64,000 nt of DNA from Inquilinus limosus DSM 16000 (GCF_000423185.1 NZ_AUHM01000029.1:1-64000); one strand, 5' to 3'. Positions 1-8,726 are shown, counted from the stretch's first letter. Numbers and translations are program-made. Notes: generated by a model from the sequence alone, not told the origin.

Positions 1-228
1 GAGTTCGTGCGGGAGGTCTGCCGCTGGCTCGGCCGCCGGCTGGACCCGAGCCGGCTGCCGCCGGGCTGGGACGATGTCCTCGGGGCCAACGACACTACCG
101 GCTCGGCCGGTGAGGGCACGGATGCCGGCGTCGTGGCTGCCGACGCCGGGGACGGCTGGTCCGAGCAGCCGGATGCGCCCGGCGATGGCCGCTCGCCGTC
201 CATGCCCGCGAAGCCGGACAGCAGTTGA
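1..228 (+). CDS. C-terminal fragment of an unidentified protein
   Basis: An open frame enters from the left edge and ends at TGA 226-228, giving 75 visible residues. The visible N-terminal part is basic and ends in a Leu-Pro-Pro-Gly-Trp-Asp stretch. The remainder is a low-complexity Gly/Ala/Asp/Pro tail of the kind expected for a disordered C-terminus. I do not recognise the family. The frame has the same high-GC third-position bias as the neighbouring genes, which supports real coding. A GTG at 7 is a possible start only by chance; the gene more likely begins outside the window. Confidence 0.5.
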   Translation, partial: EFVREVCRWLGRRLDPSRLPPGWDDVLGANDTTGSAGEGTDAGVVAADAGDGWSEQPDAPGDGRSPSMPAKPDSS

Positions 229-283
229 GCGCCGCGGCTCACGTCACCGCCCGTCGTTCCATCCGCATTCGTAGCCTTCCACA

Positions 284-321
284 CTCCCCCTCCCCTTGCG
301 GAAGGGGGGTAGGGGAGGGGG
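284..321. repeat. C/G-rich palindromic intergenic repeat
   Basis: A C/T-rich arm (CTCCCCCTCCCC) is followed by a short TTGCGGAA centre and a G-rich arm (GGGGTAGGGGAGGGGG), forming an imperfect hairpin of about 38 bases. Near-identical units occur at 4061-4099 and 4153-4190, so this is a dispersed intergenic repeat rather than a gene-specific terminator. It lies 113 bases before the BMP-family gene. Confidence 0.7.
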
Positions 322-434
322 CTGCGCGCGTTCGCGCGCGAATGGCGGTGCCGGTCTCGCTCTCCGGCCTGTTGCGCCGCGCGCCGCTTTCTGCACATTT
401 GACCGGCGAGCCAAATCACAAGAAGGGGGCATTC

Positions 435-1427
435 ATGCTGGGACGTTGGAGTCGCCGGGCGCTGCTCGGCGCGGCGGCGGCGATGCTGGGCGCGGCGGCG
501 CTGCCGCAGGCCCAGGCTGCGGAGAAGCTGCCGGTCGCGGCGATCTACACCGTGCCGGTCGAGCAGCAATGGGTCAGCCGCATCCACAAGGCGCTGAAGG
601 CGGCGCAGGAGCGGGGCGAGATCGACTACGTCTATTCCGAGAACGTCGCCAACACCGACTACGAACGCGTCATGCGCGAATACGCCGAGGGCGGCAAGAA
701 GCTGATCATCGGCGAGGCCTTCGGGGTCGAGCGCGGCGCCCGGGCGGTGGCCAAGGACTATCCCGAGACCGCCTTCCTGATGGGCTCCAGCCTGCCGCCG
801 GCCGAGCCGAACTTCTCGGTCTTCGACAACTACATCCAGGACGCCTCCTACCTCACCGGCATGGTTGCCGGGCTGAAGACGAAGTCGAACAAGATCGGCA
901 TGGTCGGCGGCTACCCGATCCCGGAGGTCAACCGGCTGATGCACGCCTTCATGGCCGGGGCGCTGGAGGTCAACCCGCAGGTCAAGTTCTCGATCACCTT
1001 CATCGGCTCCTGGTACGATCCGCCCAAGGCCAAGGAGGCGGCCTTCGCCATGATCGACGCCGGCGCCGACGTGCTCTACGCCGAGCGCTACGGCGTCTCC
1101 GACGCGGCCAAGGAGCGCAAGGTGCTGGCCATCGGCAACGTCATCGACACCCAGTCGGAGTATCCCGGCACGGTGGTCGCGAGCGCGCTCTGGCACATGG
1201 AGCCGACGATCGATCGCGCCCTCAAGGCGGTCGCGGATGGCAGCTTCAAGGCCGAGGATTACGGCCCCTACAGCGCCATGAAGGCGGGCGGCTCCTCGCT
1301 CGCCCCGCTCGATCCCAAGCTGGTCGACCAGTCGATCATCGACCGGGTGGCGGCGCGGCAGAAGGAAATCGAGAGCGGCGCCTTCACGGTCAAGGTCGAC
1401 GACAGCGAGCCCAAGCCGACGCTGTGA
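435..1427 (+). CDS. BMP-family ABC transporter substrate-binding protein
   Basis: This 330-residue periplasmic binding protein belongs to the basic membrane protein (BMP/Med/TmpC) family, whose members bind nucleosides or related ligands for import. The N-terminus has a Ser-Arg-Arg pair followed by Ala/Leu-rich residues ending in Ala-Gln-Ala near residue 33. This resembles a Tat-type signal peptide with no lipobox cysteine. The fold begins with the typical KLPVAAIYTVPVE strand, and a KIGMVGGYPIPEVNR segment is typical of the family. The ATG at 435 is chosen because AGAAGGGGG lies just upstream at 421-429. The gene overlaps the next gene by four bases (GTGA), so the two are almost certainly co-transcribed. 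The substrate is inferred from the family only. Confidence 0.93.
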   Translation: MLGRWSRRALLGAAAAMLGAAALPQAQAAEKLPVAAIYTVPVEQQWVSRIHKALKAAQERGEIDYVYSENVANTDYERVMREYAEGGKKLIIGEAFGVERGARAVAKDYPETAFLMGSSLPPAEPNFSVFDNYIQDASYLTGMVAGLKTKSNKIGMVGGYPIPEVNRLMHAFMAGALEVNPQVKFSITFIGSWYDPPKAKEAAFAMIDAGADVLYAERYGVSDAAKERKVLAIGNVIDTQSEYPGTVVASALWHMEPTIDRALKAVADGSFKAEDYGPYSAMKAGGSSLAPLDPKLVDQSIIDRVAARQKEIESGAFTVKVDDSEPKPTL

Positions 1428-2986
1428 CGCCCGGCTCTGATTCGTTCGATGCCGCGCCGGTCCTGCGCCTGCGCGGCATCACCAAGCGCTTCGGCGGCCT
1501 CCTCGCCAATGACGGGATCGACCTCGATCTCGCCCGCGGCGAGGTGCTGGCGCTGCTCGGCGAGAACGGCGCCGGCAAGACCACGCTGATGAACATCCTG
1601 TTCGGCCACTATGTGGCCGATGCCGGGACGGTCGAGGTGGCGGGACCGGGCGGCAGCGCGCCGGCCCCGCTGCGTCCGGGCTCGCCGCAGGCGGCGCTCG
1701 CCGCCGGCATCGGCATGGTGCACCAGCACTTCGCCCTGGCCGACAATCTCAGCGTCTTCGACAACATCGTGCTCGGCTCGCAGCCGCTGTGGCGGCCCGC
1801 CCTGCGCCGTCGTGAGGCGCGGGCGAAGCTGGCGGCGCTGATCGAGGCCTCGGGCCTCGCCGTGCCGCTCGACGCGATGGTGTCCGGCCTCTCGGTCGGC
1901 GAGCGGCAGCGGGTCGAGATCCTGAAGGCGCTCTACCGCGACGCCCGGATCCTCATTCTCGACGAGCCGACGGCGGTGCTGACGCCGCAGGAGGCCGAGG
2001 GGCTGTTCGCCATCCTGCGCCGGCTGGCGGGGCAGGGGCTGGCCATCGTCTTCATCTCGCACAAGCTGGCCGAGGTGCTGGCGATCAGCCGCCGCGTCGT
2101 GGTGCTGCGCGCCGGCCGGGTGGCGGCGGAGATGGCGACGGCCGGGGTCGACCGCGCCGCTTTGGCCGAAGCCATGGTCGGCCGACCGATCCCGGAGACG
2201 CGCAAACGCCCGGCCGCGCCCGGCGCCCCGGTGCTGGCGCTGGACGGCGTGACGCTGCGCGGCCCCGACGGCCGGCCGAGGCTCGACGGCGTGTCGCTCG
2301 AGCTGCGCGGAGGCGAGGTGCTGGGCATCGCCGGCGTCTCCGGCAACGGCCAGGCGGCGCTGGCCGGGCTGGTGTCGGGCCTGGCCGCGCCGGACGCCGG
2401 CCGGGTTGCGCTGTTCGACGGCCCCGCACCGGTCGGGTCGCCCGCGGCGATGGTCGCGGCCGGGGTCGGCCGCATCCCGGAGGACCGCCATCGCGACGGC
2501 GTCGTCGGCGACATGGCGGTGTGGGAGAACCTGGCGCTGGAGGACTATCGCGGACCGGAGGCGCAGCGCTGGGGGCTGCTGCGCCGCACCGCGCTGCGCG
2601 ACCGGGCGCGGCGGCTGATCGGCGCCTATGACGTGCGCTGCCCGGGGCCGGAGGCGCGCACCCGGCTGCTCTCCGGCGGCAACATGCAGAAGCTGATCCT
2701 CGGCCGGGTGCTGGAACGATCGCCGGGCCTGGTCCTGGCCAGCCAGCCGACCCGCGGCCTCGACATCGGCGCGGTGGCGGAGATTCACGGCCGGCTGCTG
2801 GCGGCGCGCGACCGCGGCGCCGGGGTGCTGCTGATCTCGGAGGATCTCGACGAATTGTTCGCCCTGTCCGACCGCATCGCCGTGATCTATCGCGGCCGCC
2901 TCACCCCGCCCTGGCCGGCGGAGCAGCTGACCGTTCGAGCGCTCGGCCTGATGATGGCGGGGCAGGAGCCGTCGCATGCGGCTTGA
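1424..2986 (+). CDS. BMP-type (nucleoside) ABC transporter ATP-binding protein, two NBDs
   Basis: This 520-residue ATPase has two fused nucleotide-binding domains, the architecture of sugar/nucleoside importers (RbsA, YufO). The first domain has Walker A GENGAGKTT (residues 46-54), signature LSVGERQRVEI and Walker B ILILDEPTAVLTP. The second has a degenerate Walker A (GVSGNGQAAL, around residue 305), as is normal for this subfamily, followed by LSGGNMQK. The GTG start overlaps the stop of the binding-protein gene, and the 3' end overlaps the first permease by 11 bases. This gives one translationally coupled importer operon. Confidence 0.95.
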   Translation: MTPGSDSFDAAPVLRLRGITKRFGGLLANDGIDLDLARGEVLALLGENGAGKTTLMNILFGHYVADAGTVEVAGPGGSAPAPLRPGSPQAALAAGIGMVHQHFALADNLSVFDNIVLGSQPLWRPALRRREARAKLAALIEASGLAVPLDAMVSGLSVGERQRVEILKALYRDARILILDEPTAVLTPQEAEGLFAILRRLAGQGLAIVFISHKLAEVLAISRRVVVLRAGRVAAEMATAGVDRAALAEAMVGRPIPETRKRPAAPGAPVLALDGVTLRGPDGRPRLDGVSLELRGGEVLGIAGVSGNGQAALAGLVSGLAAPDAGRVALFDGPAPVGSPAAMVAAGVGRIPEDRHRDGVVGDMAVWENLALEDYRGPEAQRWGLLRRTALRDRARRLIGAYDVRCPGPEARTRLLSGGNMQKLILGRVLERSPGLVLASQPTRGLDIGAVAEIHGRLLAARDRGAGVLLISEDLDELFALSDRIAVIYRGRLTPPWPAEQLTVRALGLMMAGQEPSHAA

Positions 2987-4025
2987 ACCCCGCGAGCGCA
3001 CTTCGCCGGCGCTGATGCTCGGCGCCTCTGTCGGTGCCGCGGCGCTGGCGCTGCTGCTCTGCGCCGTCCCGCTGCTCTGGGCCGGGGCGCCGGTGCTGCA
3101 GGCCTATGGCGTGATGGCCCAGGGCGCCTTCGGCTCCCGCTTCGCCGTCGCCGAGACCCTGTCCCGCGCCACGCCGCTGGTGCTGACCGGCCTCGCCGCC
3201 ACTGTCGCCTTCCGGGCGAAGCTGTGGAACATCGGGGCGGAAGGGCAGCTCTATCTCGGCGCCCTGGCGGCGACGGCGCTCGGCTCCGGCGCGCTCGATC
3301 TTCCGGGCTGGGCGCTGCTGCCGCTGATCCTCGCCGCCGGCGCGCTGGCCGGGGCCTTCTGGATGCTGGGCCCGACCGTCCTCAAGACCCGGCTCGGCGT
3401 CGACGAGGTGGTAACGACGCTGCTGCTCAACTTCGTCGTGCTGCTCTTCGTCTCGATGATGCTGGAAGGGCCGATGAAGGACCCGATGGGCATGGGTTGG
3501 CCGCAATCGGCGCCGATCCTCGACGCCGCGGCCCTGCCGAAGCTGGTGCCGCGCACCCGCATCCACGCCGGGCTCCTGATCGCCGTCGCCGCCGCGGTCC
3601 TGGTCTGGCTGGTGACGACGCGCACGGTCTGGGGCTTCGAGATGCGGGCCACCGGCGCCAACCCGGCGGCGGCGCGCTTCGCCGGCATGCCGGTCGGCCG
3701 GGTGATGCTGCGCGTCGGGCTGATCTCCGGCGCCCTCGCCGGCCTGGCCGGGGTGGGGGAGGTGGCGGGGCTGAAGGGTTACCTGACCCAGGACCTGTCG
3801 CCGGGCTACGGCTATGCCGGCATCGTCGTCGCCATGCTGGCGCAGCTGCACGCGCTCGGCGTGCTGCTGGCGGCGTTGTTCGTGGCCGCGGTCTTCGTCG
3901 GCGCCGACAGCATGAGCCGGGCGATCGGCGTCTCCAGCTACATCGCCAACCTGGTGGTCGCCACCTCGCTGCTGACGGTGCTGCTCTCCGGCATCGTCCT
4001 GCGCTACCGGGTGAGGTGGCGATGA
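2976..4025 (+). CDS. BMP-type ABC transporter permease, first subunit
   Basis: This 349-residue polytopic membrane protein of the branched-chain amino acid/ribose permease superfamily (BPD_transp_2, YufP-like) has about 8-10 hydrophobic segments. It also has the conserved cytoplasmic stretch KLWNIGAEGQLYLGA and the EMRATGANPAAARFAGM coupling-loop motif that contacts the ATPase. The start lies inside the ATPase gene. It should pair with the permease at 4213 to form the heterodimeric channel of the importer. A repeat pair, not a gene, separates the two permeases. Confidence 0.93.
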   Translation: MRLEPRERTSPALMLGASVGAAALALLLCAVPLLWAGAPVLQAYGVMAQGAFGSRFAVAETLSRATPLVLTGLAATVAFRAKLWNIGAEGQLYLGALAATALGSGALDLPGWALLPLILAAGALAGAFWMLGPTVLKTRLGVDEVVTTLLLNFVVLLFVSMMLEGPMKDPMGMGWPQSAPILDAAALPKLVPRTRIHAGLLIAVAAAVLVWLVTTRTVWGFEMRATGANPAAARFAGMPVGRVMLRVGLISGALAGLAGVGEVAGLKGYLTQDLSPGYGYAGIVVAMLAQLHALGVLLAALFVAAVFVGADSMSRAIGVSSYIANLVVATSLLTVLLSGIVLRYRVRWR

Positions 4026-4060
4026 CGTGTCTTTCCAGCTCCGGCACCTCCTCTTTTCAG

Positions 4061-4190
4061 TCCCCCCTCCCCCTGCGGGAGGGGGGTAGGGGGAGGGGGT
4101 TGTCGATCGAAGGATTCGGGCCTGCCTCGTCCGTCACCATTTGCGGCGCGAACCCCCTCCCCCTCGCCCCCTCCCGCGAGGGGAGGGGGG
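4061..4190. repeat. composite inverted pair of C/G-rich palindromes
   Basis: Two copies of the C/T-rich to G-rich palindrome (4061-4099 and 4153-4190) face each other across about 53 bases. The outer 14 bases of the first copy (AGGGGGAGGGGGTT) and the first 14 of the second (AACCCCCTCCCCCT) are exactly complementary, so the whole block can fold into a larger hairpin. It lies between two permease genes of a single operon, so the transcript must pass through it. Confidence 0.75.
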
Positions 4191-4212
4191 ACAAGAAAGG
4201 GATGTGCCGGCG

Positions 4213-5157
4213 ATGAGCGAGATCCTCGACATCCTCCTCGCCGCCAGCTTCTGGGCGGCGGCGCTCAGGATCGCCACGCCGTTGGTCTTCGGCACGCTCG
4301 GCGAGCTGATCTGCGAGCGCGCCGGGGTGCTGAACCTCGGCATCGAGGGCATCTTCACCGCCGGCGCCATGGCCGGCTGGATGTGGGTCTATCAGGGCGG
4401 CGACCTGTGGACCGGGGTGCTGTTCGCCGCCGGGGTCGGCGCCGCCTTTGGCCTGCTGCACGCGCTCCTCACCGTGCCGCTCGGCCTGTCGCAGCACGTC
4501 ACCGGCATCGGCGTCACGCTGCTTGCCACCAGCCTGTCCTACTTCACCTACCGCATGGTGCTGCCGAACGTCTCGACCCCGCCGCGGATCGAGCCGTTCC
4601 AGCCGCTGGCGCTGCCCGGCCTCTCCGACCTGCCCTGGATCGGGCCGGTGCTGTTCCAGCAGACGCCGCTGACCTATCTGGCGCTGGCCGCCGTCGCGGT
4701 CGCCGCCTGGGTCCTCTCCCGCACCCCGCTCGGCCTCGCCCTGCGCGCGGTCGGCGAGAACCCGGCGGCGGCCGAGGCGCAGGGCATCGACGTGGTGGCG
4801 ATCCGGCTCGGCGCGGTGATGGCCGGGTCGGCGCTGATGGCGGTCGGCGGCGCCTTCCTGACCATGTCGGCCTTCAACGCCTTCTTCTTCGAAATGGTGG
4901 CCGGGCGCGGCTGGGTCTGCATCGCGCTGGTGGTCTTCGCCTCCTGGCGCCCGGGCAAGGCGCTGCTCGGCGCCCTGCTGTTCGGCGCCTTCGACGCCTT
5001 CCAGGTGCGGCTGCAGCAGCTCGCCGGCGGCGTGGTGCCGTATCAGGTCTTCCTGATGCTGCCCTATCTGCTCAGCATCCTCGCTTTGGTCGCGATGTCG
5101 CGCCGCGCGGCCGTGCCCAAGGCGCTGATGGTGCCATACCGGAAGGGGGAGCGTTAG
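4213..5157 (+). CDS. BMP-type ABC transporter permease, second subunit
   Basis: This 314-residue polytopic permease (YufQ-like) has the conserved GELICERAGVLNLGIEGIF cytoplasmic motif near residue 30 and the LRAVGENPAAAEAQGID coupling loop. These are the hallmarks of the second membrane subunit of BMP/nucleoside importers. ATG 4213 is preferred over upstream in-frame starts because those lie inside the G-rich repeat; an AAAGGGA sequence lies about ten bases before this ATG. It is the last gene of the four-gene importer operon. The following gene is separated by 65 bases and is functionally different. Confidence 0.92.
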   Translation: MSEILDILLAASFWAAALRIATPLVFGTLGELICERAGVLNLGIEGIFTAGAMAGWMWVYQGGDLWTGVLFAAGVGAAFGLLHALLTVPLGLSQHVTGIGVTLLATSLSYFTYRMVLPNVSTPPRIEPFQPLALPGLSDLPWIGPVLFQQTPLTYLALAAVAVAAWVLSRTPLGLALRAVGENPAAAEAQGIDVVAIRLGAVMAGSALMAVGGAFLTMSAFNAFFFEMVAGRGWVCIALVVFASWRPGKALLGALLFGAFDAFQVRLQQLAGGVVPYQVFLMLPYLLSILALVAMSRRAAVPKALMVPYRKGER

Positions 5158-5222
5158 ACTGCGGTCCCCGTCCGTGCTAGGGAGGGACAGTTGCGACCCG
5201 GTCGCAAAGCGGGAGTATGGGA

Positions 5223-5924
5223 ATGAGCGAAGCGCTGCGCCTCTATGTCGGTTACGATTCGCGCGAGGACATCGCGTGGCAGGTCTGCCGCCATTCGGTG
5301 CTGAAGCACGCTTCGAAGCCGGTCGAGGTGACGCCGCTGAAGCTGCCGGAGCTGCGGGCGCAGGGGATCTACACCCGGCCGGTCGACACGCTGGGGTCGA
5401 CCGAGTTCACCTTCAGCCGCTTCCTGGTGCCGGCCCTGGCCGGGTACCGGGGCTGGGCGGTGTTCTGCGACTGCGACTTCCTGTGGTTCGGCGACATCGC
5501 CGACCTGTTCGCCCAGGGGCAGGACCGCTACGCGGTGATGGTCGTGCAGCACGACTATCAGCCGAAGGAGACGGTCAAGATGGACGGCAAGCCGCAGGCC
5601 GCCTATCCGCGCAAGAACTGGTCCAGCCTGATGCTGTTCAACTGCGGCCATCCGGCGAACGCGGCGCTGACGCCGGAGGTGGTGAACCGCGAGACCGGCG
5701 CCTTCCTGCACCGCTTCCAGTGGCTGGCGGACGACCAGATCGGCTCGCTCGACACCGGCTGGAACTGGCTCGAGGGCTGGTACCCGAAGCCGGAGAAGGG
5801 CTATCCCCAGGCGGTGCACTACACCCGCGGCGGCCCCTGGTTCGAGAACTACCAGGACGTCGACTACGCCCAGGAATGGCGCGACGCCGCCGCCGAGGTG
5901 CAGCGGCTGGGCATCCACGCCTGA
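5223..5924 (+). CDS. glycosyltransferase family 8-like protein
   Basis: This 233-residue soluble protein starts with a LYVGYDSREDIAWQVCRHS segment and has a CDCDFLWFGDI segment near residue 82. The latter contains the Asp-x-Asp metal/nucleotide-sugar ligand expected in GT-A fold enzymes. A late His-Tyr-Thr-Arg-Gly-Gly-Pro-Trp-Phe segment fits the C-terminal metal-binding His of GT8-like proteins. ATG 5223 is chosen over the in-frame ATG at 5217 because GGGAG (5211-5215) then sits at a normal 7-base spacing. The gene follows the BMP importer but nothing ties it to transport. The sugar donor and acceptor cannot be deduced. Confidence 0.8.
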   Translation: MSEALRLYVGYDSREDIAWQVCRHSVLKHASKPVEVTPLKLPELRAQGIYTRPVDTLGSTEFTFSRFLVPALAGYRGWAVFCDCDFLWFGDIADLFAQGQDRYAVMVVQHDYQPKETVKMDGKPQAAYPRKNWSSLMLFNCGHPANAALTPEVVNRETGAFLHRFQWLADDQIGSLDTGWNWLEGWYPKPEKGYPQAVHYTRGGPWFENYQDVDYAQEWRDAAAEVQRLGIHA

Positions 5925-5932
5925 GCGGCGGC

Positions 5933-7702
5933 TCAGGCCGCTCCTTCCACCACGCTCCGCCAGCCCTCGGTGATCGGCAGCAGCAGCGCCGCGGCCTGGG
6001 GCAGGAACTGCTCGGCGTAGAAGCGGGCGTGGGCCGGCTTGGCCGCGCGGAGCTCGGGGTCGCTGTCGTCCGCGAGGGCGGCCAGCGCGCCCCGGGCCAT
6101 CAGCCAGCCGCCGGCCACCAGGCCGAACATGCGCAGATAGTGCACGGAGCTGGCCGCGACGGCGGCCGGGTTGTCCGGAGCGGTCTCGACCACCCAGTCG
6201 GTCGCCGCCATCAGCGCCGCCAGGCTCTCCACCAGCCGGTCGCGGATCGCCGCCGCCGCGGGATGCGAGGCTTCGGCCAGGTCGGCCTGGGTCCGCGCCA
6301 TCTCCTCGAACAGCTGCCGGGCGGCGACGCCGCCGTCGCGCGCCACCTTGCGGAACGCCAGGTCGTTGGCCTGGATGCCGTTGGTGCCCTCGTAGATCGG
6401 CGTGATCCGGGCGTCGCGCAGGAACTGGGCGGCGCCGGTCTCCTCGATATAGCCCATGCCGCCATGCACCTGGATGCCGGTCGAGGCGACCTCGCAGCCG
6501 ACATCGGTGCTCCAGCCCTTCACCACCGGCGTCAGCAGGTCGACCCGGGCCTGGGCCTTCGCGCGCTCGATCGGGTCGGGATGGCCGCGGGCGAGGTCCA
6601 GCGCGGCGCCGGCGCTGTAGGTCAGGGCCCGCGCCGCCTCGGTCAGGCAGCGCATCGACAGCAGCATGCGGCGGACGTCGGGATGGGCCGCGATCGGTGC
6701 CGAGCCTTCAGACCCGATTGGCTTGCCCTGGATGCGGGTGGCGGCATAGGCCTCGGCCGCCTGGGTGGCGCGCTCGGCGATCGCCACGCCCTGCAGGCCG
6801 ACGGTCAGCCGGGCGTTGTTCATCATCGTGAACATGTACTCGATGCCGCGGTTCTCCTGCCCAATCAGGAAGCCGGTGGCGCCGCCGCCGTCGCCATAGG
6901 CCATGACGCAGGTCGGGCTGGCATGGATGCCCAGCTTGTGCTCCAGGCTGACGCAGCGGACGTCGTTGCGCTCGCCCGGGTTGCCCTCGGCGTCGGGCAG
7001 CAGCTTCGGCACCAAGAACAGGCTGATGCCCTTGATCCCGGCCGGCGCGTCCGGGGTGCGGGCGAGCACGAGATGGACGATGTTCTCGGCCATGTCATGG
7101 TCGCCATAGGTGATGAAGATCTTCTGGCCGGTGATCCGGTAGGCGCCGTCCGGCTGCCGCTCGGCCCGGGTGCGCACCGCGCCGACGTCGGAGCCGGCCT
7201 GCGGCTCAGTCAGGTTCATCGTGCCGGTCCAGACGCCCGCGACCAGCTTCGGCAGGTAGATCCGCTTCTGCTCGTCCGAGCCGTGCGCCTGCAGCGCTTC
7301 GACCGCGCCCCGGTTCAGCACCGGGCACAGGCCGAAGGCCAGGCTGGCCGACTGCCACATCTCCGACACCGCCATCGCCACCGCCCAGGGCAGGTCCTGG
7401 CCGCCCCATTCCGCCTCGAAGGGCAGGGCGTTCCAGCCGCCGTCGCGGTACTGCGCATAGGCCTCGCGGAAGCCGGGGGCGGTGCGCACCACGCCGTTCT
7501 CCAGCCGCGCGCCCTCGCGGTCGCCGACGGCGTTCAAGGGGGCGATCACCTCGGCCGCCAGTCTGCCGGCCTCCTCCAGCACCGCCTCGACCAGCTCCGG
7601 CGTCGTCTCCCCCTTGCCGGGGAGGGCGGCGATGCGGTCCAGCCCGACCAGATGCCGCAGGACGAAGCGCATGTCGGACAGCGGCGCGGCATAGGCGGTC
7701 AT
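5933..7702 (-). CDS. acyl-CoA dehydrogenase, DmdC-like long form
   Basis: This 589-residue flavoprotein has an N-terminal extension, a central acyl-CoA dehydrogenase core and a C-terminal extra helical domain, matching the ~590-residue class annotated as 3-methylmercaptopropionyl-CoA dehydrogenase (DmdC) or a fatty acyl-CoA relative. Visible motifs are GTMNLTEPQAGSDVGA and GIHASPTCVM (FAD/substrate region), IQVHGGMGYIEE, and IYEGTNGIQAND, whose glutamate near residue 437 is the catalytic base. The start overlaps the stop of the upstream hydrolase by four bases (ATGA), so the pair is co-transcribed. The gene converges with the glycosyltransferase, with 8 bases between stops. Substrate chain type is uncertain. 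Confidence 0.9.
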   Translation of the reverse strand: MTAYAAPLSDMRFVLRHLVGLDRIAALPGKGETTPELVEAVLEEAGRLAAEVIAPLNAVGDREGARLENGVVRTAPGFREAYAQYRDGGWNALPFEAEWGGQDLPWAVAMAVSEMWQSASLAFGLCPVLNRGAVEALQAHGSDEQKRIYLPKLVAGVWTGTMNLTEPQAGSDVGAVRTRAERQPDGAYRITGQKIFITYGDHDMAENIVHLVLARTPDAPAGIKGISLFLVPKLLPDAEGNPGERNDVRCVSLEHKLGIHASPTCVMAYGDGGGATGFLIGQENRGIEYMFTMMNNARLTVGLQGVAIAERATQAAEAYAATRIQGKPIGSEGSAPIAAHPDVRRMLLSMRCLTEAARALTYSAGAALDLARGHPDPIERAKAQARVDLLTPVVKGWSTDVGCEVASTGIQVHGGMGYIEETGAAQFLRDARITPIYEGTNGIQANDLAFRKVARDGGVAARQLFEEMARTQADLAEASHPAAAAIRDRLVESLAALMAATDWVVETAPDNPAAVAASSVHYLRMFGLVAGGWLMARGALAALADDSDPELRAAKPAHARFYAEQFLPQAAALLLPITEGWRSVVEGAA

Positions 7703-8607
7703 CGGGCGGCTCCCTGTTGGTTTCCGTTTACGTAAAGGGGAGATTTCACCGAACCGGGAACGGAATCAAGCCCCAGCCGCCGGTCGAGGAAGCTCAGGGT
7801 CCGGAGCTCGGCGTCGTCCACGGCCGTCCAGCTCGGGCTCAGCGCCGGCGGATCGGCGACCGGCTGTTCCCGATCCAGCATCGCCGTGGTCGGGGCTGCG
7901 AAGTCGAAGTTGTGCTTCATGCCGGGATAGACGATCAGGCTGACCGCGGCGCCCTTGGACAGCCAGGTGTCGAACAGCGTGTCGCAGGCCGCGGCCGGGG
8001 TCACGGTGTCGGCCGACCCGATCAGGACCAGCAGCGGGGTGTCGCCGACCGGCTGGGTGTCGGTCATGTACTGGTCGCAGCGCGGATACAGCGCCACCGC
8101 GGCGGCGAAATGCGGCGCGGTCTTGGCGATCAGCGCCTGCCGCATCGTCGCCGCGGCGGCGACGGCAGTGGTCGCGCCCTGGGACCAGCCGAGAACGGCG
8201 ATCTGCTTGGGATTGATTTCCTTGCGCGTCTGCAGGTATTCCAGGGCTCCGACCGCGTCCTTGACGCGCAGCTCGACCGGGATCGTCGACAGGCCGACCG
8301 AGACGATCTCGCGATAGCCGCGCGGGGTGTAGCTGTCGACCAGGAACATGGCATAGCCGCTGGCGGCCAGCCGGGTCGCCCAGCGGTCATGCGCCGGGGC
8401 GTGGCCGCCGGACCCGTGCAGCCCGACCACGGCCGGGAAGGGACCCGTTCCCCGGGGCAGGAACAGGCGTCCGGTGATCACCTCGCCGGACAGGCTCTTG
8501 AACATGATGGTCTCGGCCGGCGCGGTGCCCTGGGCATGGGCGGCCCGGATCAGGGCCGGCGCGGCGGTCAGGAACAGGATGATGATGATGATGCACAGGC
8601 GAAGCAT
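7699..8607 (-). CDS. secreted dienelactone hydrolase-family alpha/beta hydrolase
   Basis: This 302-residue alpha/beta hydrolase is predicted to be exported. It begins with MLRLC followed by a run of Ile/Leu and a cleavage site like AAHAQG near residue 25. The nucleophile elbow GWSQG lies near residue 140. The oxyanion region is LHGSGGHAP, and a late GMKHNF segment supplies the likely catalytic His. ATG 8607 is chosen because it gives an intact signal peptide; upstream starts would add a non-hydrophobic leader running into the divergent promoter. It forms an operon with the acyl-CoA dehydrogenase. Its true substrate is unknown; dienelactone is only the family name. Confidence 0.82.
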   Translation of the reverse strand: MLRLCIIIIILFLTAAPALIRAAHAQGTAPAETIMFKSLSGEVITGRLFLPRGTGPFPAVVGLHGSGGHAPAHDRWATRLAASGYAMFLVDSYTPRGYREIVSVGLSTIPVELRVKDAVGALEYLQTRKEINPKQIAVLGWSQGATTAVAAAATMRQALIAKTAPHFAAAVALYPRCDQYMTDTQPVGDTPLLVLIGSADTVTPAAACDTLFDTWLSKGAAVSLIVYPGMKHNFDFAAPTTAMLDREQPVADPPALSPSWTAVDDAELRTLSFLDRRLGLDSVPGSVKSPLYVNGNQQGAAR

Positions 8608-8655
8608 GGCCAATCCGCTCTCCGCCCGGCAGTGTTCCACGACTCGGATTTCTTG

Positions 8656-8680
8656 GGAACCTCGCTTGGAATGAAGCGTT
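8656..8680 (+). promoter_or_regulatory. EcfG-type promoter facing the opgC-like gene
   Basis: GGAAC (8656-8660) is followed after exactly 16 bases by CGTT (8677-8680). This is the consensus and spacing described for promoters of the alphaproteobacterial general stress sigma factor EcfG. The expected transcription start is about 40 bases before the ATG at 8727. The match is seen directly; use by EcfG is inferred. Confidence 0.6.
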
Positions 8681-8682
8681 CC
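8658..8682 (-). promoter_or_regulatory. EcfG-like promoter facing the hydrolase/acyl-CoA dehydrogenase operon
   Basis: On the reverse strand the same segment reads GGAAC, 16 bases, then GGTT. It differs from the EcfG consensus only in the first base of the second box. It lies about 50 bases before the hydrolase ATG at 8607. The whole element is therefore a near-symmetric, possibly bidirectional promoter. Confidence 0.4.
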
Positions 8683-8726
8683 CCAATAGCGTCGCCTCGT
8701 CGGGCCGATGCAGTCGGAGTGATGAA

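Noticed and set aside
5174..7735. An 853-codon forward frame over the glycosyltransferase and acyl-CoA dehydrogenase genes
   Set aside because: It is antisense to the acyl-CoA dehydrogenase and out of frame with the glycosyltransferase; no domain is visible.
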